From NCBI RefSeq assembly GCF_002812125.1, contig NZ_NPDQ01000007.1, positions 236,200-300,199 of the forward strand: a stretch of 64,000 nucleotides of DNA, written 5' to 3'. The stretch comes from Leptospira brenneri (GTDB lineage Bacteria > Spirochaetota > Leptospiria > Leptospirales > Leptospiraceae). A model generated the notes under the pieces. That model did not search any database. It saw nothing but the letters and a program-made list of their open reading frames with translations, and was not told where the DNA came from. Below are positions 26,752 through 36,023 of the stretch, piece by piece (the stretch's first letter is position 1; each line of letters opens with the position of its first letter). Made by a program: the position numbers and the translations under genes.

Positions 26752-27315
26752 ATGATAACTAAAACAAAAACCCTTCTAACCATGATTACCATTGGACTCT
26801 TTGTATTCCAATGTGATTTGTTTGATCCCGAATCTAAAGTCACCAGTGATGATCTGGTTTCCATGTTAGTATTACAACAAATCAATGCAAACAGTATGAG
26901 TGAAGCGCAGAGACTTGGACTCAATGTGGCTTATAGCCATAGGTTCAGTATTAAAAATGGTCCACATTTGTTTTGCCGAGAATATTCAACTGCTTATTTA
27001 GAAAAGAAAGCAGAATGGGAAAAGGATATGGAACAAACCTATACAACCATTGGAAATGCTATTGGTATTGAGATTATTGTAGAAAGATTCAACGGTCCTT
27101 GTGCTGTTACCGATAAAGTTGCCGCTTGCCATTATGATGGAGTGGATGGGATTAATGACCTGATTCCATATGCGTATACAACAGAAGGAGAACATAAATA
27201 CTTAATTCCTGCAAACGCATATTATGGAACTACCGATTTAAAAAATGCAAAAGAAGCTTGTGAAAGATTCAAAGGCACTTATGTTTGTTATGATCCAAAT
27301 AAGTGTTGGCAATAA
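26752..27315 (+). CDS. lipoprotein encoded with the TonB receptor
   Basis: ATG at 26752 has GGAGA six bases upstream; a TTG at 26740 is less likely. The 187-residue product has a lipoprotein-like leader ending GLFVFQC (Gln at -1 is unusual but tolerated in spirochaetes). The mature part contains six further cysteines, several of them late (GPC, AAC, EAC, VC, KCW), and begins acidic (DLFDPESK). I do not recognise a family. It starts 16 bp after the receptor stop, so it should share its transcript and probably acts as a periplasmic or surface partner in uptake of the same ligand. Confidence 0.75.
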   Translation: MITKTKTLLTMITIGLFVFQCDLFDPESKVTSDDLVSMLVLQQINANSMSEAQRLGLNVAYSHRFSIKNGPHLFCREYSTAYLEKKAEWEKDMEQTYTTIGNAIGIEIIVERFNGPCAVTDKVAACHYDGVDGINDLIPYAYTTEGEHKYLIPANAYYGTTDLKNAKEACERFKGTYVCYDPNKCWQ

Positions 27316-27323
27316 CTAAAATT

Positions 27324-28418
27324 TCAGATAGAAGAATTCAAAGGAATCTTTTGGATTCTTCTTCTTTTATTTTTTCTTTTTATATAGAAGATACTAATCC
27401 CACTAATCGCAAGGATCGCTGGAGAGAGACCGCCAATCACCCAAATCACTTTACTAAAATGATTAGCAAAGGTTCCAAAATGTAAGGGTCTAAAGGAATC
27501 TAAAACTCGATTCAGAATTCCTTCTTTTCCCATATCAACTTTATCAAAGATATTTTTAGATTGAACATCATAACGAATATAGGAACCGTATCGACTTTCC
27601 AACCCAGAAGAATCGAATCGATTTCCATAAAGTCCAATCAGTGCTTCATTCGGATGGTGTGGGAAAGAAATATAACCCAATCGAAAACCAGGAATTTCTT
27701 TTTTTGTTTGGTCCACCAGTTGATCAATCGAATTTTGAGCAGGCCATAGATGGTGGACTACTTCTTCTTCTGGATGAGGAAGGATTATGATATCTCGCAC
27801 ACACCACCAACCTCCCGTAATTGCTAAAATCAAATGGAACCAAACTGCATTGATACCTACAAACTTGTGCAAGTCGGAAAATAGAATCTGCATACTCTCT
27901 TTCCAACGCAAACGGAACAAACTCACCCAGAATCGTTTATAAAGTTTTATCCCACTGATTGTTAAAAATAAATAGATAAAAGCAACACAACCAATAATAC
28001 AATACCCAAATCCACCAAGAAAAAGACTATAATGCAAAACTAGTAAAAATCCATAGAGAGAATCTGTTCGGTCTTCTTTTAATTTTCCAATGACCTGTCC
28101 ATCATAGGGATTCATTAAATAAACGACTTCGTGACTAGGAATTTCTAAATTGTGAAACCAAACTTGGTCAGCCTCCTCTTTTAAATCAGAGAGTAACCAA
28201 CCTGCCACAGTCCCCTCTGGGACTTGAACTAACAATTGTTTATATAAATTATCTAAGGGCAAACGATCCTGCCCTAGTTTTACAGAATGAGAACCTGTGA
28301 AAGATTGTAATTCCTTTCCATAAACAAGAAGAGAACCAGTCACACCCAAAACCAAAAGAAAACTAGCTCCCAAAATTCCGAGAATCATATGAACTTGATA
28401 CCAAGTTTTTGCCTTCAC
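27324..28418 (-). CDS. PepSY-associated transmembrane protein (siderophore reductase-like)
   Basis: The 364-residue protein has the PepSY_TM pattern: a first helix after WYQVHMILGILGASFLLVLGVTGSLLVYGKEL, two central helices, KFVGINAVWFHLILAITGGWW and a last helix ending in a very basic tail. Conserved histidines in the helices (near residue 10 and in FSDLHKF and WFHLIL) fit haem or electron-transfer use, and relatives reduce ferric siderophores in the inner membrane. It is on the opposite strand and converges on the lipoprotein gene. A good Fur-box-like site lies 37 bp upstream. Together with the TonB receptor this suggests an iron acquisition group. Confidence 0.83.
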   Translation of the reverse strand: MKAKTWYQVHMILGILGASFLLVLGVTGSLLVYGKELQSFTGSHSVKLGQDRLPLDNLYKQLLVQVPEGTVAGWLLSDLKEEADQVWFHNLEIPSHEVVYLMNPYDGQVIGKLKEDRTDSLYGFLLVLHYSLFLGGFGYCIIGCVAFIYLFLTISGIKLYKRFWVSLFRLRWKESMQILFSDLHKFVGINAVWFHLILAITGGWWCVRDIIILPHPEEEVVHHLWPAQNSIDQLVDQTKKEIPGFRLGYISFPHHPNEALIGLYGNRFDSSGLESRYGSYIRYDVQSKNIFDKVDMGKEGILNRVLDSFRPLHFGTFANHFSKVIWVIGGLSPAILAISGISIFYIKRKNKRRRIQKIPLNSSI

Positions 28419-28454
28419 AATTAAGGCTCCTAAAAGAGAATAGATCCATATTGT

Positions 28455-28469
28455 TGAGAATAGGTCTCA
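28455..28469 (-). promoter_or_regulatory. Fur-box-like operator before the PepSY gene
   Basis: TGAGAAT-A-GGTCTCA fits the classical 7-1-7 Fur box TGAGAAT-N-ATTCTCA at 12 of 14 positions and contains a perfect TGAGA/TCTCA inverted repeat. It begins 37 bp upstream of the PepSY start codon, a normal promoter position. Binding by a Fur-family protein is inferred. Confidence 0.45.
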
Positions 28470-28668
28470 TTTTCAAATAAATTTTATAAATGGAACGCCT
28501 GACTGGTCATACAAATGATTTTAAAATTTTAGGATATCCTCTGGAATGGGGGAGGTTCTTTAGGGTCTTGCTTTCCATTGATAACCAAATATGTGGATAG
28601 AGAGAATTTTCTATTTTATGGTTTCAAACACCATACCCAAAATCACTGAACCGTAAAGGAACTGATCA

Positions 28669-29259
28669 ATGAGTTATCTCAAACAAAAAAAGAATTGGAT
28701 CTTTGATATGGATGGCACACTTACCGTTGCTAACCATGATTTTGAAGCCATAAAACGAGAGTTAAATCTTCCTTTAGAAACCGATATACTCACCTCTCTT
28801 TCCAAACTCACCAAAGAAGAAGCAGACAAAAAGCATATTCACTTGAATCAAATAGAACTTAAAATCGCAAAGTCTTCAGTGCCTTCCCCGGGAAGTTTTG
28901 AATTATTGCGAAACATCAAAACCCAAACAAACCAAATGGGGATCCTAACAAGGAATAGTTTTTCAAACTCAATAGAAACATTAAAAGCAGCAGGCCTTAT
29001 AGATTACTTCGACCCAAATTTTATTTTCTGTCGGGAACGAGCCATCCCCAAACCAAATCCAGAAGGTATCTTCCGGCTGATGGATCTCTGGAAAGCATCC
29101 CCCAAGGAAACTGTAATGATTGGTGATTATGTCTATGACTTGGATGCTGGCCGGGCGGCGGGAGTCGAAACCATCTATATTGATCCCGATGGAAAATTTC
29201 CATTCAAAGATTCTGCAACTCACTGCGTTCGGCAGTTAGACGAAATCTTAAATCTCTAA
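28669..29259 (+). CDS. HAD-family hydrolase (phosphatase, phosphoglycolate phosphatase-like)
   Basis: All four HAD motifs are visible in 196 residues: DMDGTL (Asp14 as nucleophile, motif I), LTRNS (motif II Thr), the Lys of IPKPNPEG (motif III) and GDYVYDLD (motif IV). A small helical cap lies between motifs I and II, as in phosphoglycolate phosphatase and similar Mg-dependent phosphatases. AAAGGA sits upstream of the ATG. The natural substrate cannot be judged. It is monocistronic. Confidence 0.9.
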   Translation: MSYLKQKKNWIFDMDGTLTVANHDFEAIKRELNLPLETDILTSLSKLTKEEADKKHIHLNQIELKIAKSSVPSPGSFELLRNIKTQTNQMGILTRNSFSNSIETLKAAGLIDYFDPNFIFCRERAIPKPNPEGIFRLMDLWKASPKETVMIGDYVYDLDAGRAAGVETIYIDPDGKFPFKDSATHCVRQLDEILNL

Positions 29260-29455
29260 ATAAATGTACAATCTGTTCAAAAACCGACAGAAATTGTAGC
29301 GAGATTCATTAAATATTTACATTCAACCCACAAACCTGTGACAGTCGACTAAATTCCATATATTCAAATGTTCTCAAATGTCAATTTAGTGCAAAAAAAA
29401 CAAAAACTTGAATTATTTGTGAATAAAATATTTCCTTTAATTGTTAAAAGGACAG

Positions 29456-30643
29456 ATGCGCCCCTCATATTTTATCTTCGTTTTATTTGCCATATTTCAG
29501 ATGATTTCCTGTAATGGCCAATCCCCGAAAAGCGATTTATCCTCACTGATACTTTTCAGTTCATTGGGGGTACAATCCACCTCCTCTCTCGAAGATCAAT
29601 TCGAATCAGTAAAATTAACAACTTTTTATAGAAAGGATGGAAATTTAGAATTCCAAGATATATTAATAGAGTATAAACTTAAAAAAACTAAAGAAGACTC
29701 TGAAACAATAGAGGCTTTCATTGGTAGCCCCAATGAAATTTCTTATAACACACAAACAAACCAAATATCTGGGTATTCACAACATAAGGAAGATAACTTT
29801 CAAATCAATTCCGTTTCCTTCACATACTATGATTATACAAGAAGGTTCAAACTCTACTTAACCGTAAAAAAAGAAGGAAAAATTGTTTCTATCCGAGAAG
29901 CATCCACAACACCACCTAACCCACCTGCAGTTCCACCCAACTCCATCACTTTGCCACAGATAAGTTATGAGAACAATCGATCAATCATTGGCGGGACAGA
30001 ATACCAAGTCATTCGAGTCAAATTTCCACAAGGAACAGACCTTAGTGCCTATAAAAAACTGGATGCATATATCGGAAGACCAAACATCATCACAATGGCA
30101 GCCGACAATTTCAATGTGATCAATTATATCTCTGCAACTTCATACAACGATTCACTAAATTACTTTATGTTCCTAACTCCTGAACTCAATGCATCTTATA
30201 AAATCATTGTTGTTGGCTCCACAACAGATGCAAAAGGAAATCGTAGTATTGATACAACTCCACCACCTCCCCCGCCATCTCCTTGTGCTGGTAGTGTCAA
30301 TGCACCAACCACGATCGGAAATTGTTCAACTCATTGTTTGACAGTCGGTTTAGTTGGCAACCAAATGGATTTTACAGCAAAGACAACCATTGGAACTTCG
30401 ACAGAAGAATATCTATATTTAGATGCAGACAGCTCAACACCTAGCGGTGGTACGGGGCCGACAAGTTTTTCTTGGAAGGAATTTTTCTCTCCCATTGCCG
30501 CAGGAGAATACCAAACTGACAATAGAACTTTTGATGTAACCACTTACAACCAACAGTGTATTGTCATAACATCATATTTTGTAAAGGACGGTCCAGGTGG
30601 ATTCGGAGACAGTTATATAGCAGGAAAGGTAAATGTCCCATAG
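29456..30643 (+). CDS. lipoprotein with Ig-like repeats, function unknown
   Basis: ATG at 29456 follows AAAAGGA and is preferred to a TTG at 29441. The 395-residue product has a leader ending FQMISC, a normal lipobox. Two similar units follow: one with KKTKEDSETIEAFIGSPNEI and one with YKKLDAYIGRPNII, each preceding an ISGYS/ISATS strand, so the middle is an internal duplication. A proline run (PPPPPP) then leads to a C-terminal Cys-containing domain resembling pre-peptidase C-terminal sandwiches (EEYLYLDADSSTPSGG). Probably a surface or periplasmic lipoprotein of the spirochaete. It is monocistronic and about 200 bp from the previous gene. Confidence 0.75.
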   Translation: MRPSYFIFVLFAIFQMISCNGQSPKSDLSSLILFSSLGVQSTSSLEDQFESVKLTTFYRKDGNLEFQDILIEYKLKKTKEDSETIEAFIGSPNEISYNTQTNQISGYSQHKEDNFQINSVSFTYYDYTRRFKLYLTVKKEGKIVSIREASTTPPNPPAVPPNSITLPQISYENNRSIIGGTEYQVIRVKFPQGTDLSAYKKLDAYIGRPNIITMAADNFNVINYISATSYNDSLNYFMFLTPELNASYKIIVVGSTTDAKGNRSIDTTPPPPPPSPCAGSVNAPTTIGNCSTHCLTVGLVGNQMDFTAKTTIGTSTEEYLYLDADSSTPSGGTGPTSFSWKEFFSPIAAGEYQTDNRTFDVTTYNQQCIVITSYFVKDGPGGFGDSYIAGKVNVP

Positions 30644-30670
30644 TTAGTATTTAAAAAGGATTTAAATGGA

Positions 30671-31609
30671 CTAAATTTGAATTTGATCTTTATTCAAAAC
30701 GGGAAATTGGATTTCAAAATTTGCACCTAGGTTGTTTGAAATATTAATTGTTCCACGCAGTTGTTTGACTAAATTTTGAACCAGAGTTAAACCAATTCCC
30801 TTATCCTGAAAAATTTTTTCCATCCCAGGTCCATTGTCTTTTACAGCCAAAACAAAGTTTTGATTCACTTTACTTAAATTAACTTCGATTTTGCCATGAC
30901 TACGATTTAAAAAAGCATGGCGAAAAGAATTAGAAACAAGTTCATTCAAAATAAGTCCCATAGGAATCGCACGGTCTAAATCCATTTCTAAATCTTTTTC
31001 AATGGACTCAAACAATTCGATTTTACTATTTTCGTTTGCATAAGTGATCCTTAAATTTCCTAAAATGGAATTAAAAATAAGATTCAAATCAACATATAGT
31101 AAATTTGGCGATCCATAAATAATTTTATGAACAGAGGCAATTGCCATAATTCTATTTTGAATTAAACCTAATGAAGTTGTTAACTTTAAATCATTTTCAG
31201 ACTCAGCTTGCATTGCCAAAAGGCCAGAAATAATTTGTAAATTATTATTCACTCGATGATGAATTTCGGTTAGCAGTTTTGATTTTAATTGTAAATCAGA
31301 TTTAATTTGCCTTTCATGTTCGATTCTTTTGGATTGTTCTTTTTTTACCGAATGAACATATAAAAAAATCAATAAAAACATTGCATAAAGATCTTTAAAA
31401 AAACCTTCATAATCATCAAAATAATCAATCCCATACCCATGTTCGAATAAATTAGAGATACTTACATAACAGGGAATGGTCGCAAGAATCAAAACAAAAA
31501 AACCTTCACCGCGATAAGAGGGTTTACGAATCAAAACTTTTGTAATTAAAAAAATCGCAATTACATAGACAATCAAAGATGATAGATTGAGTAGAACTAC
31601 AAAATTCAT
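30671..31609 (-). CDS. membrane sensor histidine kinase, HisKA_2 family
   Basis: The first 90 residues contain three hydrophobic helices, then a coiled region leads into the HisKA_2 box LTEIHHRVNNNLQIISGLLAMQ (about 113-134) and a HATPase domain with NELVSNSFRHAF, DNGPGM and GIGLTLVQ. It is a complete but short kinase (312 residues) that would use a response regulator encoded elsewhere. It has no clear ribosome-binding site and starts seven bases after the stop of a small membrane protein gene, so it is likely translated by coupling to that gene. Confidence 0.88.
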   Translation of the reverse strand: MNFVVLLNLSSLIVYVIAIFLITKVLIRKPSYRGEGFFVLILATIPCYVSISNLFEHGYGIDYFDDYEGFFKDLYAMFLLIFLYVHSVKKEQSKRIEHERQIKSDLQLKSKLLTEIHHRVNNNLQIISGLLAMQAESENDLKLTTSLGLIQNRIMAIASVHKIIYGSPNLLYVDLNLIFNSILGNLRITYANENSKIELFESIEKDLEMDLDRAIPMGLILNELVSNSFRHAFLNRSHGKIEVNLSKVNQNFVLAVKDNGPGMEKIFQDKGIGLTLVQNLVKQLRGTINISNNLGANFEIQFPVLNKDQIQI

Positions 31610-31616
31610 ACCAGTG

Positions 31617-31877
31617 TTACGATACCAATATTTCTTTTTTCAAACTAATCAAAAACAAAAGAGAAGATACAAAGTAAAAGCTATGTTCTAAAATATTAAA
31701 AAAATCAGGGAAATAAAATCCTTCGACGACAGTAAAAATATTACTTAGCCAAACACAAAAAAAACCTAAAATTAAAAAATAGAATTTGGGAATGAGGTCG
31801 GTCCAAAACAACCGCAAAGTAATGAGTAGACCTACGCTATCAAAAATAAGATTCAGCACTTCACTGAGTTGATACAT
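31617..31877 (-). CDS. small membrane protein coupled to the HisKA_2 kinase
   Basis: This 86-residue protein is nearly all hydrophobic, with three predicted helices, and a GGGG-containing ribosome-binding site precedes the ATG. The kinase that follows has three more helices, so together they make six, about the size of the 7TM/MHYT-like sensor regions fused to kinases of this class. It may therefore be a separately encoded half of the sensor, or the gene may have been split from the kinase by a frameshift near 31610. No family recognised. Confidence 0.6.
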   Translation of the reverse strand: MYQLSEVLNLIFDSVGLLITLRLFWTDLIPKFYFLILGFFCVWLSNIFTVVEGFYFPDFFNILEHSFYFVSSLLFLISLKKEILVS

Positions 31878-32119
31878 ATTTCCCCAGACCTATAGAACCT
31901 TTCGAATTCCCAGAGGACAAAGTATAACAGAGTTTTGTTTACGGTAAAGTGATTATTTATTAAAAAAGGAACATAAATTACTGGTACTTAGGTGAGTTTT
32001 CTCTTGCCAGGGTTAAATTTTGGTTGATCCATGTTTTACAAATTCCATACACAAATGAAATGTTGGACTTTTATACATAACATTTTTCGCTAAAACTAAA
32101 GGGAAAATCAGTATTTATC

Positions 32120-33106
32120 TCAGGCCAGATCAATCGGGTTTGTTTTAGCCAACCGCAAAACATCTGTCAGAAATTTACGATGACTAATAATTGATTCTTG
32201 TTTGGCTTCGCGAGCAGGATTAAAGATACCACGTTTCCGAAATACCTTCCAAGGATCCAATGGAATGTCAGACCAAGTCCCAATTTCTAAAGTTAAAGGA
32301 AGGAATCTAGATTTGGTTAAATTCGTTTCTAGTTTTGTTTTTTGAAAATGATTGTACAATCTGTCCCAAAGATCCCCGTGAGTTGTATACGTTTCACTTT
32401 GTGGACCAAAACGATACAAAATATGATTAAATTTTGTTGTTAGATAGTTTGCAATTTTTTGGAACAATGCCTCATCGGCACAATATTCATGAGTACCTGC
32501 ATAAGGCCACCAAACATGATCAATCGTTCCAAATCCTGAATGAATATCAATTACAGGAATCATCACATTTGTAGCTGGCAAAAAGTATTCATGATAAAAC
32601 CTGTCCAATACTTTGGATTCTGCTTGTAGTACATTCCCACGATAATACGGGAAAAAATTCGAAATTTTATGGCCTCCGAAAAAGAAGGGTGCCTTTACTG
32701 CTTCTATACCGGAGTTTCTCATAAGATCAACTCCACCAGGATTTGATCTGCGTTTCATCGCGACTCCACCCGGATTTAAAATCGGAATACATACGATTCC
32801 AAGTTCCCCATCTTTAATTTCCCGATACAATTCAGAGGATTTACGTGAGAACAGATCGTCCAGAAAATCGAGTAAAACTCGGATTCCAATAGTCTCCAAT
32901 CCATGAACCCCAGCAACAAGACCTGCTACATTTCTTTTAATCGCTTTTTCTTTTCCAATTTCTAATACATAAATTGGAAAACGAAAACCTTCTGCAGTTC
33001 TTGTGGAAAATCCATATTGTTTAAATCGAACTAACTTACCACCTAACTTAACAATCTTCAGAATTCTGTTTTCATATCGATTGAGACGTTTCATTCCTCT
33101 AAGCAT
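32120..33106 (-). CDS. M14-type zinc carboxypeptidase/deacylase-like protein
   Basis: The 328-residue protein has the M14 zinc site: HGLE in AGVHGLETIGIR (His and Glu ligands), the substrate-binding NPGGVDLMRN section, the third ligand His in VIDIHSGFG, and a likely catalytic Glu in LTLEIGTW. No leader is visible, so it should be cytoplasmic. It falls near the DUF2817/succinylglutamate desuccinylase side of the family more than the digestive carboxypeptidases. A second start at residue 5 is possible, but no good ribosome-binding site marks either. The substrate is unknown. Confidence 0.78.
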   Translation of the reverse strand: MLRGMKRLNRYENRILKIVKLGGKLVRFKQYGFSTRTAEGFRFPIYVLEIGKEKAIKRNVAGLVAGVHGLETIGIRVLLDFLDDLFSRKSSELYREIKDGELGIVCIPILNPGGVAMKRRSNPGGVDLMRNSGIEAVKAPFFFGGHKISNFFPYYRGNVLQAESKVLDRFYHEYFLPATNVMIPVIDIHSGFGTIDHVWWPYAGTHEYCADEALFQKIANYLTTKFNHILYRFGPQSETYTTHGDLWDRLYNHFQKTKLETNLTKSRFLPLTLEIGTWSDIPLDPWKVFRKRGIFNPAREAKQESIISHRKFLTDVLRLAKTNPIDLA

Positions 33107-33350
33107 TAATGATTCACCAACAAACCTTTATTGTTTGATTAAAAGGGACAAAGCCAAATTGGGCCAGTCCTACAGATTTCATCATCTCAAACAGAATCGA
33201 TTTAGAGAAATTCTATTTAATTAATTTCTGTTACAATTTGGTTACGAAAAAGACAAAGCAGAGATTGGAAATCCTCATCAGAAAAACCAGATCAGAATTT
33301 ATTTTCAAATTTCATTTACGCTAAAATCGAATTTTGAATAAGTTTATCTC

Positions 33351-34313
33351 ATGAGGAAAACAACACAGACTCCCAAAACAAAAAAATACAAGGAAGAAAC
33401 TATCGTAACAGATGGCATTCAAATCCGTGTAGGAATTTGGCCTGGAAATAAACAAACCATAGTTTGTTTGCATGGATTGTCGGGTAATTTGTATTCCATG
33501 AAACCTCTGGCAGAACAACTAAATCGTTTGGGTTATAAAGTTTTATCCTATGACTTACGAGGCAGAGGGAAATCAGAGAAACCAAACTCTGGATATGGGT
33601 TTCAAAACCATATCAAAGATTTAAAAGGAATCATTGCTCACTATAAAATCAAAAATCCTATTTTTTTCGCACACTCTTTCGGTTGTATGATTGCATTACG
33701 TTATGCGATTCTTTACCCTGAAGTTGCAAAAGCAATGATCTTGATGGATGGCGGAGGACTCCTCTCTCTTCCCAAAAGAATCCAAGTATTAAAAGTATTA
33801 AAACAATCATTTGAAAGACTGGACGTGATTTATCCAGAAGTATCGGAATATTTAAAATTAATCAAAAATTCTCCTCTTGTACCCAGATGGTCCAAAGAAA
33901 TCGAAGAATACTTCCGACTGGAATTACATAAAACAGATAGTGGTTATGTTTGCCATATGCCCGGTTTCGTAATGGAAGAAGAATTAAAAGAGATGGGAGG
34001 TTCTATGAATTTTTCTAATATAATAAAATATTTCTTCCAAGATCCCAAAAGAGTAATTTCTAAAATCAAGGAAAATAAGTTTCTAGAGTTTGAAAAAATT
34101 AAATCACCTACTCTTATCCTTCGTGCCACAGAAATGAATTTGTTTCCTAATGATGATCTATTGCCCAAAACTTCCTTTAATACTATGTTAAAAAGTATTC
34201 CCAATTCCCAGGGTAAAGAAATCAAAACAAATCACTATGGAATTCTTTTTGATAAAATCAAAGATAGAGACGATACCATTCAAAACTTTTTGCAGGAATT
34301 AAAGAAAATATAA
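33351..34313 (+). CDS. alpha/beta hydrolase
   Basis: A 320-residue enzyme of the classical alpha/beta hydrolase fold: oxyanion HGLSGN, DLRGRGKSEKP, nucleophile elbow AHSFGC, ILMDGGG, and a late acid region LILRATEMN followed by His in TNHYGILF. The cap insert is about 110 residues. No leader. Typical for esterases, lipases or ring-cleavage hydrolases; the substrate is not evident. It is monocistronic, divergent from the M14-like gene. Confidence 0.85.
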   Translation: MRKTTQTPKTKKYKEETIVTDGIQIRVGIWPGNKQTIVCLHGLSGNLYSMKPLAEQLNRLGYKVLSYDLRGRGKSEKPNSGYGFQNHIKDLKGIIAHYKIKNPIFFAHSFGCMIALRYAILYPEVAKAMILMDGGGLLSLPKRIQVLKVLKQSFERLDVIYPEVSEYLKLIKNSPLVPRWSKEIEEYFRLELHKTDSGYVCHMPGFVMEEELKEMGGSMNFSNIIKYFFQDPKRVISKIKENKFLEFEKIKSPTLILRATEMNLFPNDDLLPKTSFNTMLKSIPNSQGKEIKTNHYGILFDKIKDRDDTIQNFLQELKKI

Positions 34314-34379
34314 AGAAACTTAAGCCATTTTAAAAATTTAGTTGATTTGAATTAACAATGATTACACTTTGCACGAGTT

Positions 34380-35423
34380 ATGAATTTCCGGAACTTGTTA
34401 TTGTTTTTCCTTCTCGGAGTTTGTCCATTAATCTCACAAGAAAGGCCACCGGAAATCCTTAGTTCCCAAGAGGCAACTAAAGATCCTTACACATTCACTC
34501 TCAAAAAGAAAGACGGTCCCAAATTTTTGACCATTTATCCAGGTCTTCAGATTACAACTTACAACACAACAATGACAACGCCTTATGGCAGTACGGCGAG
34601 TATGACAAACGATACATCGATAGGTAAAAATCTCAGGTTTTTCTTTGATCTAAAATCACCGGAATGGCAAGTCAGCGAATACGTTGGATTCTTTTTGTTT
34701 AATCGAAATGGCAAATTCGAACAAACCAGCCAAGTATTAAAAAGAAACGAATTTGCTGCTTCTCAGGAAGGAGATAATTCTAGCAGTAACTACACTTCAA
34801 ATATTGGCACAGAAACAAAAGGATCTTATTCAATGTTTTTACCAGTAATGTATATTGGTGAAAAAGGATCAGATAAATTTCGTATTGGATTTGGATACGG
34901 AATCTCTCAAGTAAACATCAAAGGTACAAGCGATTTTAATAACGGACAAGCACTTCAAAATAATAGCCTAATATTTTTAAATGGAGGTCCAACATTAGAT
35001 AGTAAAATTGATATGATCGGAAGATATTCCCTCCTAAGTACAGGAAATATTGATCGAGATCCATACCGTGCTTATCTTCTCGGCAACTTATCAACAGGAA
35101 ACAATCTTGAAATGCTTGGACTCTATTCTGCTCTCCAAGGTGAAATAACACCAAAATCGTTAGATCCCATTTCTATTTATATGTTCAATTCACTTACCAA
35201 CGGACAATTAAATCCATTAGAACTTTACGCTTTAAGCACGCTACTCAAAGGCCGAGTGAATACTTCCTCGAAGTATGCACAATCTTATTACTTTTTTTGG
35301 GAAGTACCATTTGGTCCTATCAATTGGCGGGTTGGCGTAGGTTTTATCGATTACAAACAAAACAATTTTGATGTCCAACTAAGAAACTTTGAAACAGCGA
35401 TATATGTTCCAATCGATTTATAA
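34380..35423 (+). CDS. probable outer-membrane beta-barrel protein
   Basis: The 347-residue product has a Sec leader (about 1-20, cut near SQE). The mature chain alternates polar and hydrophobic residues in short amphipathic strands (KFLTIYPGLQITTYNTT, YSMFLPVMYIGEK, FRIGFGYGISQVNIKG, INWRVGVGFIDYK), as expected for a barrel, with a Leu/Gly/Asn-rich middle section of several similar turns (LSTGNNLEMLGLYSAL, LTNGQLNPLELYALSTL). No specific family is recognised. It is monocistronic and ends before a bidirectional hairpin. Confidence 0.65.
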   Translation: MNFRNLLLFFLLGVCPLISQERPPEILSSQEATKDPYTFTLKKKDGPKFLTIYPGLQITTYNTTMTTPYGSTASMTNDTSIGKNLRFFFDLKSPEWQVSEYVGFFLFNRNGKFEQTSQVLKRNEFAASQEGDNSSSNYTSNIGTETKGSYSMFLPVMYIGEKGSDKFRIGFGYGISQVNIKGTSDFNNGQALQNNSLIFLNGGPTLDSKIDMIGRYSLLSTGNIDRDPYRAYLLGNLSTGNNLEMLGLYSALQGEITPKSLDPISIYMFNSLTNGQLNPLELYALSTLLKGRVNTSSKYAQSYYFFWEVPFGPINWRVGVGFIDYKQNNFDVQLRNFETAIYVPIDL

Positions 35424-35457
35424 ACAACAAAATTGATATGGTTTATGATATTAGAAA

Positions 35458-35492
35458 AAATCGGGAATTTCCATAAACGAAATCCCCGATTT
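35458..35492. terminator. stem-loop between convergent genes
   Basis: AAATCGGG (35458-35465) pairs with CCCGATTT (35485-35492), and inside it ATTTC pairs with GAAAT. It lies between the ends of the outer-membrane protein gene (plus) and the Cys-rich gene (minus) and is flanked by A on one side and T on the other, so it can end transcription both ways. Confidence 0.6.
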
Positions 35493-35501
35493 CTGTAAAA
35501 C

Positions 35502-35780
35502 CTAAGGATGGCCTTTTCCTTTACATTTTCCTCCCTTTACGGTCGAATCCCAATAACAATCCGGGTTTTTTAAACACTTATTGCTATCCGGTTTTTTGGT
35601 GCAAAGTTTGTGCACTTTATCCTCCACCTTATCAGGGTTTAGTGCAGGTTCATTTTCGGCAGATTCCACTTTACCTTGCATCTGACAGGAAAGATCATTT
35701 TCCTCACACTCTTCTGCAAACATGGGAGATAGGGAAAACAGAAAAACCAAAAGCAACTTTAAAATTAAAAATCGATTCAT
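35502..35780 (-). CDS. small secreted Cys-rich protein
   Basis: A 92-residue protein with a clear Sec leader (MNRFLILKLLLVFLFSLSPMFA) after AAGGAGCG. The mature 70 residues contain six cysteines arranged CEENDLSC and LCTKKPDSNKC-LKNPDC-GGKC, all likely in disulfides, and end in a Lys/Gly-rich tail. The spacing resembles small periplasmic metal-binding or inhibitor-like proteins, but no family is recognised. Confidence 0.72.
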   Translation of the reverse strand: MNRFLILKLLLVFLFSLSPMFAEECEENDLSCQMQGKVESAENEPALNPDKVEDKVHKLCTKKPDSNKCLKNPDCYWDSTVKGGKCKGKGHP

Positions 35781-36023
35781 ATCCGCTCCTTAAACTTTCC
35801 CAATTTCATAGAGAGTAAGTATACCAAAGGATAAAACTTTAAATCAATAAATTTTTTACTCCATTTCCTAAACATACTCATGAAGTGGTGATAAAAATCC
35901 GCAGAGGAATATAGATTACAATTGCGTTGACTCCTTCCGTACAATTCCTAAGTTATGGTAAGACCCAAAACCAATTGTTTTCTCAATGAATCTTTTTGGT
36001 TTGTCTAAGGGATCGCGAAGGGA

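Noticed and set aside
26752..28418. identification of the lipoprotein as LruB or an imelysin
   Set aside because: A TonB receptor, lipoprotein and PepSY group is known around LruB in pathogenic Leptospira, but this protein is only 187 residues with another composition; I found no shared motif.
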